Source: Sphacelaria rigidula (Eukaryota; Phaeophyceae; Sphacelariales). Taken from it: a DNA stretch of 36,727 nt. Of the stretch, positions 21,111 through 30,944 are shown in pieces (position 1 is the first letter of the stretch; the number at the start of each line of letters is the position of its first letter). The notes beneath the pieces were generated by a model. That model searched no databases, was not told the DNA's origin, and saw nothing but the letters and a program-made list of their open reading frames with translations. The stretch lies in NCBI GenBank assembly GCA_964200075.2, contig CAXNAA020000016.1, forward strand, positions 1 to 36,727, given 5' to 3'. A program made the translations under genes and the position numbers.

Positions 21111-22107
21111 AAAAAAGTTAAATGATACATGTACATATACCCAAACATGCGTTGTTGGCGGCAGAGGCCGGAGGACCCGGAAGATTCAACGATGCATACA
21201 GGGCGCATGTGTGCCGGAGCTCACAAAGATCCAAGGAACATGTGTTGACGTCTTGCCGACACACGCGCCCGCACGGCGGTGACGTGGTGACAACGTCAGA
21301 CGGTTGCGGGATCTGCAACTTGGGGCTCGGAATCAAAGATGGGCACCGATCGGTTTCCGGCTTGGAGAAAGAACGCGTGAATCCGATTACGTAAACTGTA
21401 CAATCGAATGTCCTCCGATCCTCGCTGTTGCATCCATGGTTCATTCTAGACCAGCACTACGGATTTGTAGTTTGCAGGCCCATTCTTTCCTCAATCTTCA
21501 GAGCTAGACCCTAAAATTTGATATGGACAATGAATGCGGCACAAATGGTCAAATTATTTATATGCCCGAAGATTATTTCATCTTCATGAGTTGACGGAAT
21601 ATTCGAAGAAATTGTGTCTGTATCCCTCACAAAATTTCATTCGAATTTTCGCGCGACACCTTTGTGACCCGAGTTTTCTGCACATCAACTACATGCCGAT
21701 GCAGTTAGTAGGTCTTGCATCACGAGGTTTTTTCAGTGCCCAAACACGATGCACATCCCTCAACAGCACCCACCACCTAAACAAACGGCCAAAACAATCT
21801 GAAACGGAAGCAAACACCATCACCGAGTAGAAATTCCGCAGAGCATTCGCTTCATCTCAGAGGAAAATTCACACCAGATGTATGTTGTCACGACGAGTAG
21901 GAGTAGATCGATCTACTCTACCTGTTGCCCATATTAAACGTTTGACCGCGAGCATAGATACGTACAATATTAGTTTTAATCAGCATCAAATTGACTTAAA
22001 AATGACTACATAGAACAACATGTTTGTGAGATGAGGAATGGATTTTGTTTTCCGGAGCGGAAGGTTTTTCGTGATCTACACCAATGCGGTCGCATCGTCC
22101 GACACGG
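21111..22107. other. No recognisable gene
   Basis: Overlapping frames on both strands at 21118-21444 have no recognisable domain. ATATGGACAATGAATGCGGC at about 21521 resembles the end of the inverted-repeat element at 28316-28544 and may be a fragment of that family. A small palindrome (GTAGATCGATCTAC) lies at about 21904. TTTGACCGCGAG at about 21941 belongs to the hairpin-repeat family described at 22421-23160. Confidence 0.35.
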
Positions 22108-22323
22108 CCGTCACCCCCCCTCAAAGCCCATGATCTGACGGGAAATACGGTATAAATTGTTTTGAAATAGATGTGGTCAGTACAGATTTAGAAGGAAGAA
22201 TGCGTCCGAATACGGTAAAAAGGCAAATGCATATTTTTAGCCGTATCTCATGAGAGGCGTCACCGATTTTAAATCTGATGCGCTGAATTCCCGTCAGATC
22301 ACGGACTTCCATGGGGGTGACGG
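22108..22323. mobile_element. 216-bp terminal-inverted-repeat element (MITE-like)
   Basis: The ends read CCGTCACCCCC at left and, on the other strand, at right. Within each end the 14-mer TGATCTGACGGGAA (22131-22144 and its complement at 22288-22301) is exactly matched. The whole arms, about 37 bp, differ at several positions. The interior is A/T-rich without an open frame of note. The target duplication is unclear. Confidence 0.6.
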
Positions 22324-22420
22324 TTTTTTCGGGCGGTTAGACCGCCTTGTGATAGATGACGGAAAACCTCCCGTTCCAAAAACAAAGCCCGTTCCGAATC
22401 TCGCGAACATGTCGTTATAG

Positions 22421-23160
22421 CCAGATGATCTACCCTCGCGGTCAAGGGGTTGGGCGATTCCGTTCAAGCTATGGCTCGTGACTGAACTCCTCGTACATAC
22501 ATCGAAAGATATGCCCCATGTGTTCAGCACCAAATCACAGCTGCTTCGGAGGATTTTGAGACTTTCTTTTACCCTTGTTGCGCAGACACCGACTGGTGGT
22601 GTACGTAGTTGAAATCAATGAGCCGGATTTCGTTCACTCTGGCAGTTGGATGCTTGAACATAGGTACACCACTACACTGTTCGCACCTGCGTGTGTACTG
22701 CAGTGCCGCACCGTTTTGGCGTCATCTCACCGTACGACTTCTGTACTGTCCCCGAGAGCATAAGGACCAAGGGTTGCTTGATGCGCTCAAATGTAGATGT
22801 GCGAATATGTTGTCCTGGTGCATGTGTCGTGTTAATGATACGAAATAATCTCACCCTTTCACCGCCACCATATATAGGTCATCTGTTGAACCGTCAATGG
22901 CCCAGATGGTCTACCGTGGCGGTCAGAGGGTTGTCCCTCAGATCGCAAGGTTAGGCCATCTATTGGGTCGGCATCGCTCACACCTTGAGTTAAGATGAGT
23001 GGTGCCGGTTCAACAGATCACCCACGCTCGCGGTCAAAGGGTTAACCGTTTGACTGCGAGGGTGTTACATCTGGATCATGTGTACTTCTTTCAGGTGAAA
23101 TTGATGTCCATTCAAGAGATGACTTACGCTCGCCGTCAAAGGGACTTTTTGACCGCGACA
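22421..23160. repeat. Dispersed GCGGTCAAAGGGTT family, partly hairpins
   Basis: Variants of CAGATGATCTACGCTCGCGGTCAAAGG occur at about 22421-22452, 22902-22932, 23015-23043 and 23117-23143, and a reverse-type fragment at about 21941. The last two form stem-loops: CTCGCGGTCAAA/GTTTGACTGCGAG (23027-23060) and CGCCGTCAAA/TTTTTGACCGCGA (23131-23159). Those two are 102 bp apart and both are followed by CTGGATCAT. ATCTGTTGAACC (22881) and GGTTCAACAGAT (23007) form a further inverted pair. No protein-coding gene was recognised between 22324 and 23640. Confidence 0.55.
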
Positions 23161-23689
23161 GTACTTCATCCTGGATCATATCCAGCCATAAACAGCGGCA
23201 CAGCAGGTTGGCGGCTGAGAGGATGTACAGAAGGACCCGTTGTCAACGTTCACGGCGTGGCGCACTTTCGCCGAGCTCGACTATCCGTGTATGGAAAAGC
23301 TGAGAAGCGAAGAAGTCTCGACAACAGTTTGGCCCGCTCAATCTGTGGAGGAAAAGACTGGTATAGCAGTGAACGACCATGATGTTACTGTAGAACATAC
23401 CCCGGTAGTGACACACGCTCGGTATACCACAAACACAAAGATAGAGAGATGGAGACACAAGTGATAAAATACGGAATAGACAGGCGGCGAGAGGTACAGT
23501 GGGCGTGTTCTATCGTGAAAGCTACCGTTCGTTGATTGCTGCTTTTTGCTCCCAATGTCCATATTTCTCTCTATGTCGACAGTAAAATGACCTCCAAACG
23601 CATCCATTGGAGTGCGAGCAACTCCCTGCTTAGTTTAGTCACGGTTGTGTGCGTGCACGTAGCTCAACTTCCCACCCCCGCCCCCCTCC

Positions 23690-24640
23690 CGCCAAAGAGT
23701 TCGAAAAGAAATGCGATCAAGCAGCACTACAGTATACTGTTTGGTAAAAGGGAAGTAGAAAGTGAGGGAGAAAACTTCCGAGTCGCGATAGGACAGATAG
23801 CGAGCAAGGAGTGGGACAGAATACTCGTAGAGACAGTGAGGTGTGGGCATTGGTTGGAAGGGTAGGATGGAGAATATGCAGAGCCAATAGAACAACGAAT
23901 CTAAGACGCAGCCCTTGAGGAAACGGAGGGGAGGGAAAGCAGTGACAAGTGGATGCCCAGAAGAGAAAGGGGAGGGGAAATAGCGGCCCAAAGCAAGCAG
24001 ATGAGGACCAAACCGGAAAACGAAAGAAAAATCAAGCAAGGGAGAATGGAAGTGAAAACGGTGGAGGGAGAACAATAGACAAATGGGGAGTGGATAATGG
24101 TTAGAAAGGGAGGTCGGGAATAGGATTGTGAAACGTGCCTGGATTCGTTACGGACGAGCTCAAAAGAGCGGAGATAACCGAACGACCACCTAAGCGCGAT
24201 CTAGATATAGGAGGAACCAGGAGGCATGGGAGAAAGAGGGTGTAGAAATACGATGCAAAGTTAGAGAACTCGTACGCATAGATAAGGAAAAGGCGGAAAG
24301 GAGAGAGAGAGGAAGAGTAGGGGAGCGGGGGAAGTAGGACTCGGGCAATACCTGTGCGACATGCTGCAAGTGATCAAAGACACAAACATCGACGACAGCA
24401 TATGGAAAAGCAGGAGGGCGGGGAACGATTTTGTTTCTGGTAGGCAGCGTCTGTGTTTCCTAGGAATCGAAGAGTGTGGTAAACCACATGTAGAGAAGTT
24501 TGGAGAGATAGCAGCAGATGTACGTAAATGTAGAAGGCAAGGAGAAGTCATGTCAGTGGGGAGTTTTAATGCAAGAATTGGAAAATCAAGTCAACCGGAT
24601 GATATCATTGGGCAACGAAAAAGGACCACCACTTTTCAGC
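23690..24640 (+). pseudogene. Decayed non-LTR retrotransposon (LINE) with endonuclease fragment
   Basis: At 24481-24630 one frame reads VEKFGEIAADVRK, then EVMSVGSFNARIGKSS. This matches the GDFNARIG motif of the APE-type endonuclease of LINE elements, with Ser for the Asp. Positions 23690-24330 are unusually purine-rich on this strand and give protein-like pieces in shifting frames, for example ENFRVAIGQIASKEWDRIL (23780s) and EGVEIRCKVRELVRID (24238-24285), separated by stops. The order of pieces does not match an intact element, so the copy is rearranged as well as frameshifted. No reverse transcriptase motif was found. Confidence 0.55.
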
Positions 24641-24649
24641 TTTCGTGAA

Positions 24650-25019
24650 CAAACTAGCTCACGTCGTGGTTCACGTGTTTTTAACGTGCCCGTGCGGCAG
24701 CTTCTCCTAGTCTAGCCCATAAGACACACTTAACGCAAAATTCGTCCATGTCTACGACTGAGATAACTATGCTAGTACTGGTTGTCACATGCAGACAATC
24801 AGATGACCTCCTCGAACTGGCGTCGTGAACGTGTCGACAGCACCTGGTCGAAACGGCTACTGCCACCCGAACAGCCTTTCGAAGAAATTAGCATTTTTTC
24901 GTGCTACGCCGTATTTTGTTCTTGCTATCTACTCGCTCTTCAAAAGCTGACGGGAACATCGCGCTCATTTATTTGATTGTTGCTGTTGATGCCCATGATT
25001 ACTTTGACTCGTCTGGCAG
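24650..25019. other. No recognisable feature; would be intron if cassette exon 7 is used
   Basis: Between the LINE remnant and the next cassette exon nothing is recognised except the acceptor region itself (ATTACTTTGACTCGTCTGGCAG). Confidence 0.35.
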
Positions 25020-25106
25020 GTGCACTCCATGTTACACACGACTCAGAAGTGGTCATGGCCAGCGTCGGCATATTGTTCGTGGACAACTCCGCAGAAAGAA
25101 ACGGAG
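25020..25106 (+). CDS. Cassette-type exon 7 (beta-helix repeat), 87 nt, phase 1-1
   Basis: Acceptor TCGTCTGGCAG, donor GGAG/GTAAGA, which is a near-consensus donor. It encodes 29 residues starting Ala-Leu-His-Val, with ILFVDNSAERN then Gly-Gly. The pattern (hydrophobic strand, F-x-x-N-x-A, closing GG) and the phase match exons 1-6, but the nucleotide sequence and flanks are unrelated. Similarity is therefore at protein and gene-structure level, not recent duplication. Likely part of the same gene as exon 8 and 30783-36296. Confidence 0.6.
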
Positions 25107-25504
25107 GTAAGAGCAGCAAAGCGGCTAGTGTAGAAGAGAACCGTTGGGGATCCGCCCCCTTTATTATGGAGGTATGGTGCCTTCGAGCGTGGTAAGCTGA
25201 TTTGAACGTACAAGCGGTATACGTTTTTGCTTTTTTTTCCCGCCAGGCAGTGCTTGAACGAATCCCACAGCAGCCGATCAAGCGAGGAAACAAACAATTC
25301 CCCATAATATCGATCAAGACTGCGAACGACTCATCCTACGGAACCGGCGTACGTTCGCGAACCAGTTGCACGCTTGCGGCTACGGTCCTGCGCGGCAATC
25401 TAACTGGGCACCGTTTTGGATGCCTGTCGGCCCTTGCGTTTTCCTCCTTGAGACTTTGCGGTTGTTTTCCCCATCCTGTTCGTGTCGCCCGCCCGTCGAC
25501 GCAG

Positions 25505-25588
25505 GAGCTGTGTCAGTTGAAGACGACTCTTCTTTGACAATGAAAGGCCCGATAACATTTGTGGACAACAGAGCACAGGAAAATGGAG
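25505..25588 (+). CDS. Cassette-type exon 8 (beta-helix repeat), 84 nt, phase 1-1
   Basis: Acceptor CCGTCGACGCAG after a pyrimidine-rich stretch, donor GGAG/GTGAAG. It encodes 28 residues starting Ala-Val-Ser-Val, with LTMKGPITFVDNRAQEN then Gly-Gly. It aligns with exon 7 (TFVDNRA against LFVDNSA) and with exons 1-6. The intron separating it from exon 7 would be 398 nt. The next confident exon is at 30783, 5.2 kb away, with mobile elements in between. Confidence 0.6.
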
Positions 25589-25835
25589 GTGAAGATCTAG
25601 AGTGGCTGCCGTACGGCCGGTAGAGTCGACGGGCCTCATGGTTAAACAGGTACCCGTACTTGCCTCATATTTTCACCGCGTCTAGACTGCAAGTGTCTCT
25701 TTGGCACAGAACCAAGGGGGTTGTCACGAATCCTTGCTCGTCTCGAAGCCCTGTGCTTGAGTCCCGGCAACGGAGAGGGGCCACGGAGTGGTATTCATAA
25801 CACACTGCCCCAAACTACTATGCCAAGGGTTGTCA

Positions 25836-25855
25836 AACACAAACACACACACACA

Positions 25856-25886
<31 letters not shown>
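25836..25886. repeat. (CA)n microsatellite
   Basis: About 50 bp of nearly pure CA dinucleotides with a single G interruption. It produces the low-complexity His-Thr frame seen in translation, which is not a gene. Confidence 0.95.
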
Positions 25887-25888
<2 letters not shown>

Positions 25889-25889
25889 C

Positions 25890-26765
25890 ACTGGAGTGCA
25901 CAAGCGCTGTAGAGAAGCAGAGATGCAGCAAAAGATGGAAACGTCGTGGGAACGACATGCATGCAGTTACGTAGAGCAACCTGACATGTGTCGTCACAAG
26001 AGTACGCACGAGACACTACTTGACAAATGTCAAATCGGATGATGAAAAAATCCATGCGTGCTGTTGAAACAGCACACACAAGCAACACGACAGTAGGTGA
26101 AGAATGCACTATGGAGTAGAAACAAGCCACCGCAACGGCAACCGCGAGTGAGTTGATTACCCACACAGCCCTTTTTCAACTGGGTTTGTATTGGTTATTA
26201 TTGGTATTGCTAGTTTATTTGCCATCCGACAATTGGTAGATTTTATGGCGTAGTGCTCATTCGAGGAACATCTCAAGCATCGTATCATACAACCACTTCC
26301 CGAACATTGCAGATAAGCTCCAGTCCAAATCTTCGTATAGTCTCATTCACCCTCTACAACAAATCCCTACGAGCTGGGCCAGCCTCAGAACGGATTGAAG
26401 ATCTCAAGGCAATATCTCATCGACATGGAAGAGTTGGGTCATGATCCGCATATCGTATTCATCGTCTAATCAAGGGGAAGGTGCCCATCTCCTCAAAACT
26501 CTAGACCATTTTTTTTATCGTTGATCAAACCCCATGTCCAGTAATTCCTACACCGTATGGAGATAGCATCGACACTAAAATCTATATGAAACCTCGAATG
26601 ATGCATTCAGCGGATGAGGATGATTTTTGGTGTGGACCTTCCCTGGAGCACCGGGAGACGAGAGATACCCTCACCTTCGCCTAATTCGTAAGCTATCTCG
26701 TGACATGGCGCACATGAGGTTCCGTACTAAAATCAATATATTACGAGCAGAAGCACTAGAGGCCC
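25890..26765. other. No recognisable gene
   Basis: Short frames (for example plus 26253-26444) carry no recognisable domain. The segment may be intron of the receptor-like gene if exons 8 and 9 are joined. Confidence 0.35.
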
Positions 26766-26769
26766 TTAA

Positions 26770-27806
26770 ACCTTTTGGGACCGGACCCCCACTAACACAG
26801 GGTTGACCCTGTACCCTGTGTTAGTGAAATTATCAAAAAAAGTCTTCGAGCGACCTGCCCAATCACGGCGAGGCGAAAATTATCGACCAGACTCGAACGA
26901 CCAGCGCGGGGATTGTTGTCGAGTGTGATGCCACAGCAAAGATCGTGTGAGTGGCCTATACCTGGCCCAGATAAGCCTCTCCAGGTTTCCAAGTGCAGCG
27001 TGGTCGCGGCTTGGTTTTATGGTATTACTTGCACTCAGTATACCGTTCCCGAGCTTTTCCGGAGTGTTTTTTGGGTCCCAATTATATATTAAAACGTAGT
27101 AATTTACACTAACAAAGGGTGGCCCGGGAAAAACCGGGAAGTAGTGTACATGTCACCATGTGGTCACTTTCACGAGGCTCAAAATCCAGATGGACTGTGG
27201 AAAGACAAAAGGAGCTACCGTCATGAAGTCTGCGTATCCCTCTGCGGATTACTTGCAGTGTGCAGTTCACATGTATGTTGTGGACGGGGATGATAAAGCT
27301 GTATATAGGCAACTGATTTGAGAAGCTGAGAAATGCCCAGAACGTGCAAGGGAGTATGCAGCGGCAGCTGCTGCTTCAGTAGGAGAGCCGTACTAGACTA
27401 TACTGTACTATACTGTTGTATGCATGCGGGCCGCAGCCCTAATACCCTCCGAAGAGAATTGGTCGCATGCAACAAGGTGGGAAATGGCGGCCCACCTCGA
27501 CTACAAAGGACTGTGTGGCAAGGTGATGAGGACAAAAGTATAATTCAAAGCCACAAGTGGCGGGCGGTCCGCCGGTCGCCGCATCCTGTGGGAAACTCTT
27601 TACCACGACCCATACTGCTTGCTGCATTAGATGTACACCACCTGATGTGCACCCTGCACCTGAAAATAGATTGGAACTTTCGGTCTTTTTCATAACCCTG
27701 CGGTTACATACGCGGATTTTCAGCAACACGCCACCGTTTCGTGCAGACGCCAGACACGTCATTCCTGAGTCTCATTGGTCGTTCTGGAGGCCCGGTCCCA
27801 AAAGGG
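26770..27806 (+). mobile_element. TTAA-flanked terminal-inverted-repeat element, right copy (most complete)
   Basis: It is bounded by TTAA on both sides (26766-26769 and 27807-27810). The terminal repeats of 15 bp match at 14 positions: ACCTTTTGGGACCGG at left, and CCCTTTTGGGACCGG read inward from the right. Just inside the left end is a perfect hairpin (26790-26826) with arms CACTAACACAGGGT. The same interior occurs inverted at 9976-10998. No long open frame is shared by the two copies and no transposase motif was seen, so it is probably a non-autonomous derivative of a TTAA-targeting family such as piggyBac or Kolobok. Confidence 0.75.
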
Positions 27807-28026
27807 TTAATCTGGATTTCGCGTCTCAGGTTTTGAGAGTTTTGCTGTGAAATTTGGTATGGAGAACCGCTAGTGCATTATGAAATTAAAAAACAGCTTT
27901 GCACTTTTTGTTTCGTGTTTGTAGGGTCACTTTTTGTAGTTTTGAGGAGAAATGAACATTGCTCTTGGCCCTCATCTCAATGTTTTAGCCCAGTTTTTAG
28001 AATTGTGATCTGGAACTTAGCGTGGA

Positions 28027-28096
28027 GGACGCCCGAACCTCTCCCAAAAAACAAAATGGGCCTTTAATTTTTGTGGCGGGCAAGGGTTCGGGCGTT
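28027..28096. repeat. Stem-loop with GACGCCCGAACC arms
   Basis: GACGCCCGAACC (28028-28039) pairs with GGTTCGGGCGTT (28085-28096) across a loop of about 45 nt that contains CAAAATGGGCC. The surrounding 27811-28315 shows no gene. Confidence 0.5.
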
Positions 28097-28315
28097 CTCG
28101 TGAAAAACTGGTCATTATCATACCAAAACGCCATGAACCAGTGAAGAAATAGAATGAAAAAACTGACCCACTGAGAATTGGTAATAATGCCCTAGAGGGC
28201 CCACACAAAATTTCAATACACAAAACCCAAACGTGGGCCGATGAGCGGTCTGCGAAATACTGTTCCGAATCTTTAGCGACCCGGTTTTGAAAGGCGGGTG
28301 CGACGGTCACTATTT

Positions 28316-28544
28316 AGAGTTGGAGCGTAAGACTTGGTATGGACAATGCATGGGGCATAAAAATATATATATTGAAGCACCACAATTTGTTTTTCGTGAG
28401 TTAAGGGCAACAATCAGTTTTCAGGTATATGACTAGAATGCTCTTAACTCACGAAAAAAAAAACTTCTGGTGCTTCTGAAATATGTATAAATATATATAT
28501 TATGCCCTGTGCATTGTCCATACCGAAGTTTACGCTCCAGCTCT
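28316..28544. mobile_element. 229-bp foldback element (MITE-like)
   Basis: The arms of about 95 bp read inward from AGAG(T/C)TGGAGCGTAA on both strands and continue through GGTATGGACAATGCA, GGGCATAA, an AT run, GAAGCACCA and TTTTTCGTGAGTTAAG. The right arm has a small insertion next to the AT run. The unpaired centre is about 35 nt. A fragment resembling one end lies at about 21521. No coding capacity. Confidence 0.7.
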
Positions 28545-28878
28545 GAATATTGGCCGGCGAATTCGCCTGCAAAGTTCAAATCCGCCTCTAGGCTGGCCCA
28601 GCTCGTAACTGAAATTCATCGATACCAATATTGATATATTCAACCTTTTCGAAGAATATTCCAGAGAGGAACCGAAACCATCGATTAAGGTCACAATTAT
28701 GTGTATTCTTTCTCGCCGATAACCTACACAGGCGGCGCAGGAAAATCATCGAACATCTAACGAGATTTATGGCGAATTTTTACTATTATTATAAAAAGAG
28801 AAGTACCAAACTTCTCTACAATGGAATATGAAACGCGATGAGTAACTAATTCCTGCTCAATCTTCCAAACCATGGATT

Positions 28879-29289
28879 TCAATTCCGTGCGTCCTGCCAC
28901 ACCATCATTATCATAAATCCAACCTCCGACCCCGAGCCAATGGTGTTGAACCGCCCACACGGACTGTTTACCGGTAGCCCCTTGACACCCCCTCGAAAAG
29001 AGCTGATACCGATGAACCCGATTAAGATCGCCACTTGTGTAGCCACCGATATGAGCTGAAGAAGGCGCTCGTTGCTGCTGTTTTTTTTGTCAAAGACCCT
29101 CCGTCTCTCCAATCTTGCGACATATGTCGGCAAGTCGTTAGTATACTCGCATCCCTCCTTTCCAAGGCCCCCGACCCTTCCCACCGCAGGGGTGGCAAGT
29201 TTAGCTGCACTCATTAGAGGGTACGTATCCTGGACAATCGTAGTGCCCACGCCTTCGCGCCTCGGAACGTGGTGCAGCAGATCCATCAC
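28879..29289 (-). CDS. Unidentified open frame, 136 codons, doubtful
   Basis: The frame starts MMDLLHHVPRREG and contains one hydrophobic segment, LLQLISVATQVAILIGFIG, at about residues 80-98, preceded by a charged stretch (ARLERRRVFDKK). Upstream on the same strand another frame (about 29370-29250) reads HVIHVDPTGNVYLRGDS, which is also protein-like, so the two could be pieces of one gene joined by an intron or broken by a frameshift. I recognise no family. It lies antisense to the receptor-like gene, inside what would be its long intron. Confidence 0.3.
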   Translation of the reverse strand: MMDLLHHVPRREGVGTTIVQDTYPLMSAAKLATPAVGRVGGLGKEGCEYTNDLPTYVARLERRRVFDKKNSSNERLLQLISVATQVAILIGFIGISSFRGGVKGLPVNSPCGRFNTIGSGSEVGFMIMMVWQDARN

Positions 29290-29599
29290 GAATACTATCT
29301 CCTCTTAAGTAGACGTTTCCCGTCGGGTCCACGTGGATCACGTGCGAACAGCATGCCTTTGTTACGGTACTTTGGGGACGACGCGCCTCTGAGATCTTTT
29401 CGTCTGATGACGGTGTTTATGCTTACTACAGGTCTGTGTCCACCGTGAAAAGCCCCTCACTTTCCGCCTCGTGTTGAGCTTACCGGTCGGCAGAGGCCCG
29501 AGATGGAGTACTTGAGCGGCTGATGCATGTTGACCTGCGTCGCGTCTCGGTCTATGTTCTATCACTTGTTTTTCGGATAACTTACGAATTGGACTCAAC

Positions 29600-30365
29600 T
29601 ACAAGTTGAGGGTGTCCGCTGGATTATGACTTCGGTTCCGTACATAAAACCCACGAAATACCGCAGCGTGTTTGCTCATTGTATTTTTATAATAAGCACG
29701 CACAAGAAAGACAACAACGGGGTGGAGCATGCCGCTAAGCGTCGTATGTTACGATGTTCCCCTCATTGGTCAGCCTTACCCAGAGCCGCCTTCCCGTGAG
29801 ACATGTGATGTAGGGAAATCAGCACTACCAGGGTAGTGTATTAGGCGCACCAGCCTTCAGTGTCTTCGACTGATGTTCGTGCGCCACCCCAGTGCGCCCC
29901 CGGAGGAAGCATCACCACCACCTCCCGAAGAGGGGCCTTGCAGCATATATCTCCCCATACAGACTTCAGACTCCAGTTTTTTTACTTCCAGTACAAAAAC
30001 CAGGACCACAGAACCTCGATAGGGCAGGAAAACCTAGGAGGGATAGCAGGACATCATCGATACCACTGGATGTCTTTGTGGAAACCCAGAAGGCGTTACG
30101 TGTTTCAAAACTGTTCAGAGAACTTTGCGATGGACTCGAGGTGACCTCATGCAGTGCACCACATCTTGTTTGCGCAAAGCACAAACTCTCCCAAGACTTA
30201 TGAGAACGTTTCTGGCGAGGTTACAACGGACGCGGCGCGTATCGTCCCGTTCCAAAATAAGATATATACACGTGGGTGCACGGCCGCAGGGGCGAGCGAG
30301 CGGTGTTGAGTGACTCCTGTGACAGATCAAAAGCGTTGGCCAAACTAAGGTCCGGTGCCGTGCAG
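29600..30365. other. No confident gene
   Basis: A 156-codon minus frame (30585-30115) has no recognisable domain and overlaps the candidate exon on the other strand. Nothing else is supported. Confidence 0.35.
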
Positions 30366-30470
30366 TGTTCCCGATATCGCCGTTTTCAGACGTGATGCAT
30401 GATACCTCAATAAACGTTCTTGCGCGCAGTAGCAGGGCAAAGGGAGATGCATCGAATGTCCCTATCGGAG
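30366..30470 (+). CDS. Candidate additional phase 1-1 exon, 105 nt
   Basis: Acceptor GGTGCCGTGCAG and donor GGAG/GTCGTC bound a 105-nt open stretch that enters and leaves in phase 1 and ends in Ile-Gly-Gly, as the other cassettes do. The interior (SDVMHDTSINVLARSS) lacks the F-x-x-N-x-A core, and the acceptor has only a weak pyrimidine tract. This could be a decayed cassette or chance. Confidence 0.3.
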
Positions 30471-30782
30471 GTCGTCGACCGCACCCCCTCCCCCCTCCCT
30501 TTCGATCGAGTGCGAGAGATGTGTCTTCACTCTGCCCGGAACTGGTATAATAGTGCTCGAGCATACCACTCACTCCGTTTGCCATGTGACAACCCCTCTA
30601 GTAAGCACTTTGCTCTGCCGAACTCGCACTTTCGTGTGAGACGTCTTTTCTCCATCCTTTAGGTGTCCATAATAGAGGTCTAGGTGGTATGTGGCAAATA
30701 CCAAACCGCCAAAACGAACCCCCCCCCCCTCCCGTCTCCACTTTGCCGATTTGCGTTGTAAACTGTGCGTTTCTTTCGCAAG

Positions 30783-30944
30783 GTGCCATCGCCGTGTATG
30801 CCTCTACAATTCTAGTGGAGGAAGGGACAGTTTTCAGTGGCAACAGCGCCATCAGCGGAGCAGGGGGCGGGATATACTGCTCTCTTGCGGTGGCTTCTTT
30901 CAGAGAATCCATTTTCACAGCGAACGAGGCAATCTGGGGTGGAG
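30783..30944 (+). CDS. Receptor-like gene, exon 9 (two beta-helix repeats), phase 1-1
   Basis: Acceptor TTTCTTTCGCAAG, donor GGAG/GTCGGT. At 162 nt it is twice the size of the cassette exons and encodes two repeats: TVFSGNSAISGAGGGIY and SIFTANEAIWGGG. These are close to the canonical Pmp pattern FxxNxA...GGAI(Y/F). It looks like a fused double cassette. A slightly later donor would also leave an open frame, but the phase then no longer fits the next exon. Confidence 0.75.

Noticed and set aside
20780-21208. 142-codon minus-strand frame
   Set aside because: No recognisable domain, splice context or codon pattern; overlapping frames are also open.
25788-26042. 84-codon frame with a His-Thr run
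   Set aside because: It is produced by the CA microsatellite.
30115-30585. 156-codon minus-strand frame
   Set aside because: Low complexity and Arg/Cys-rich without a domain; likely chance in GC-rich sequence.
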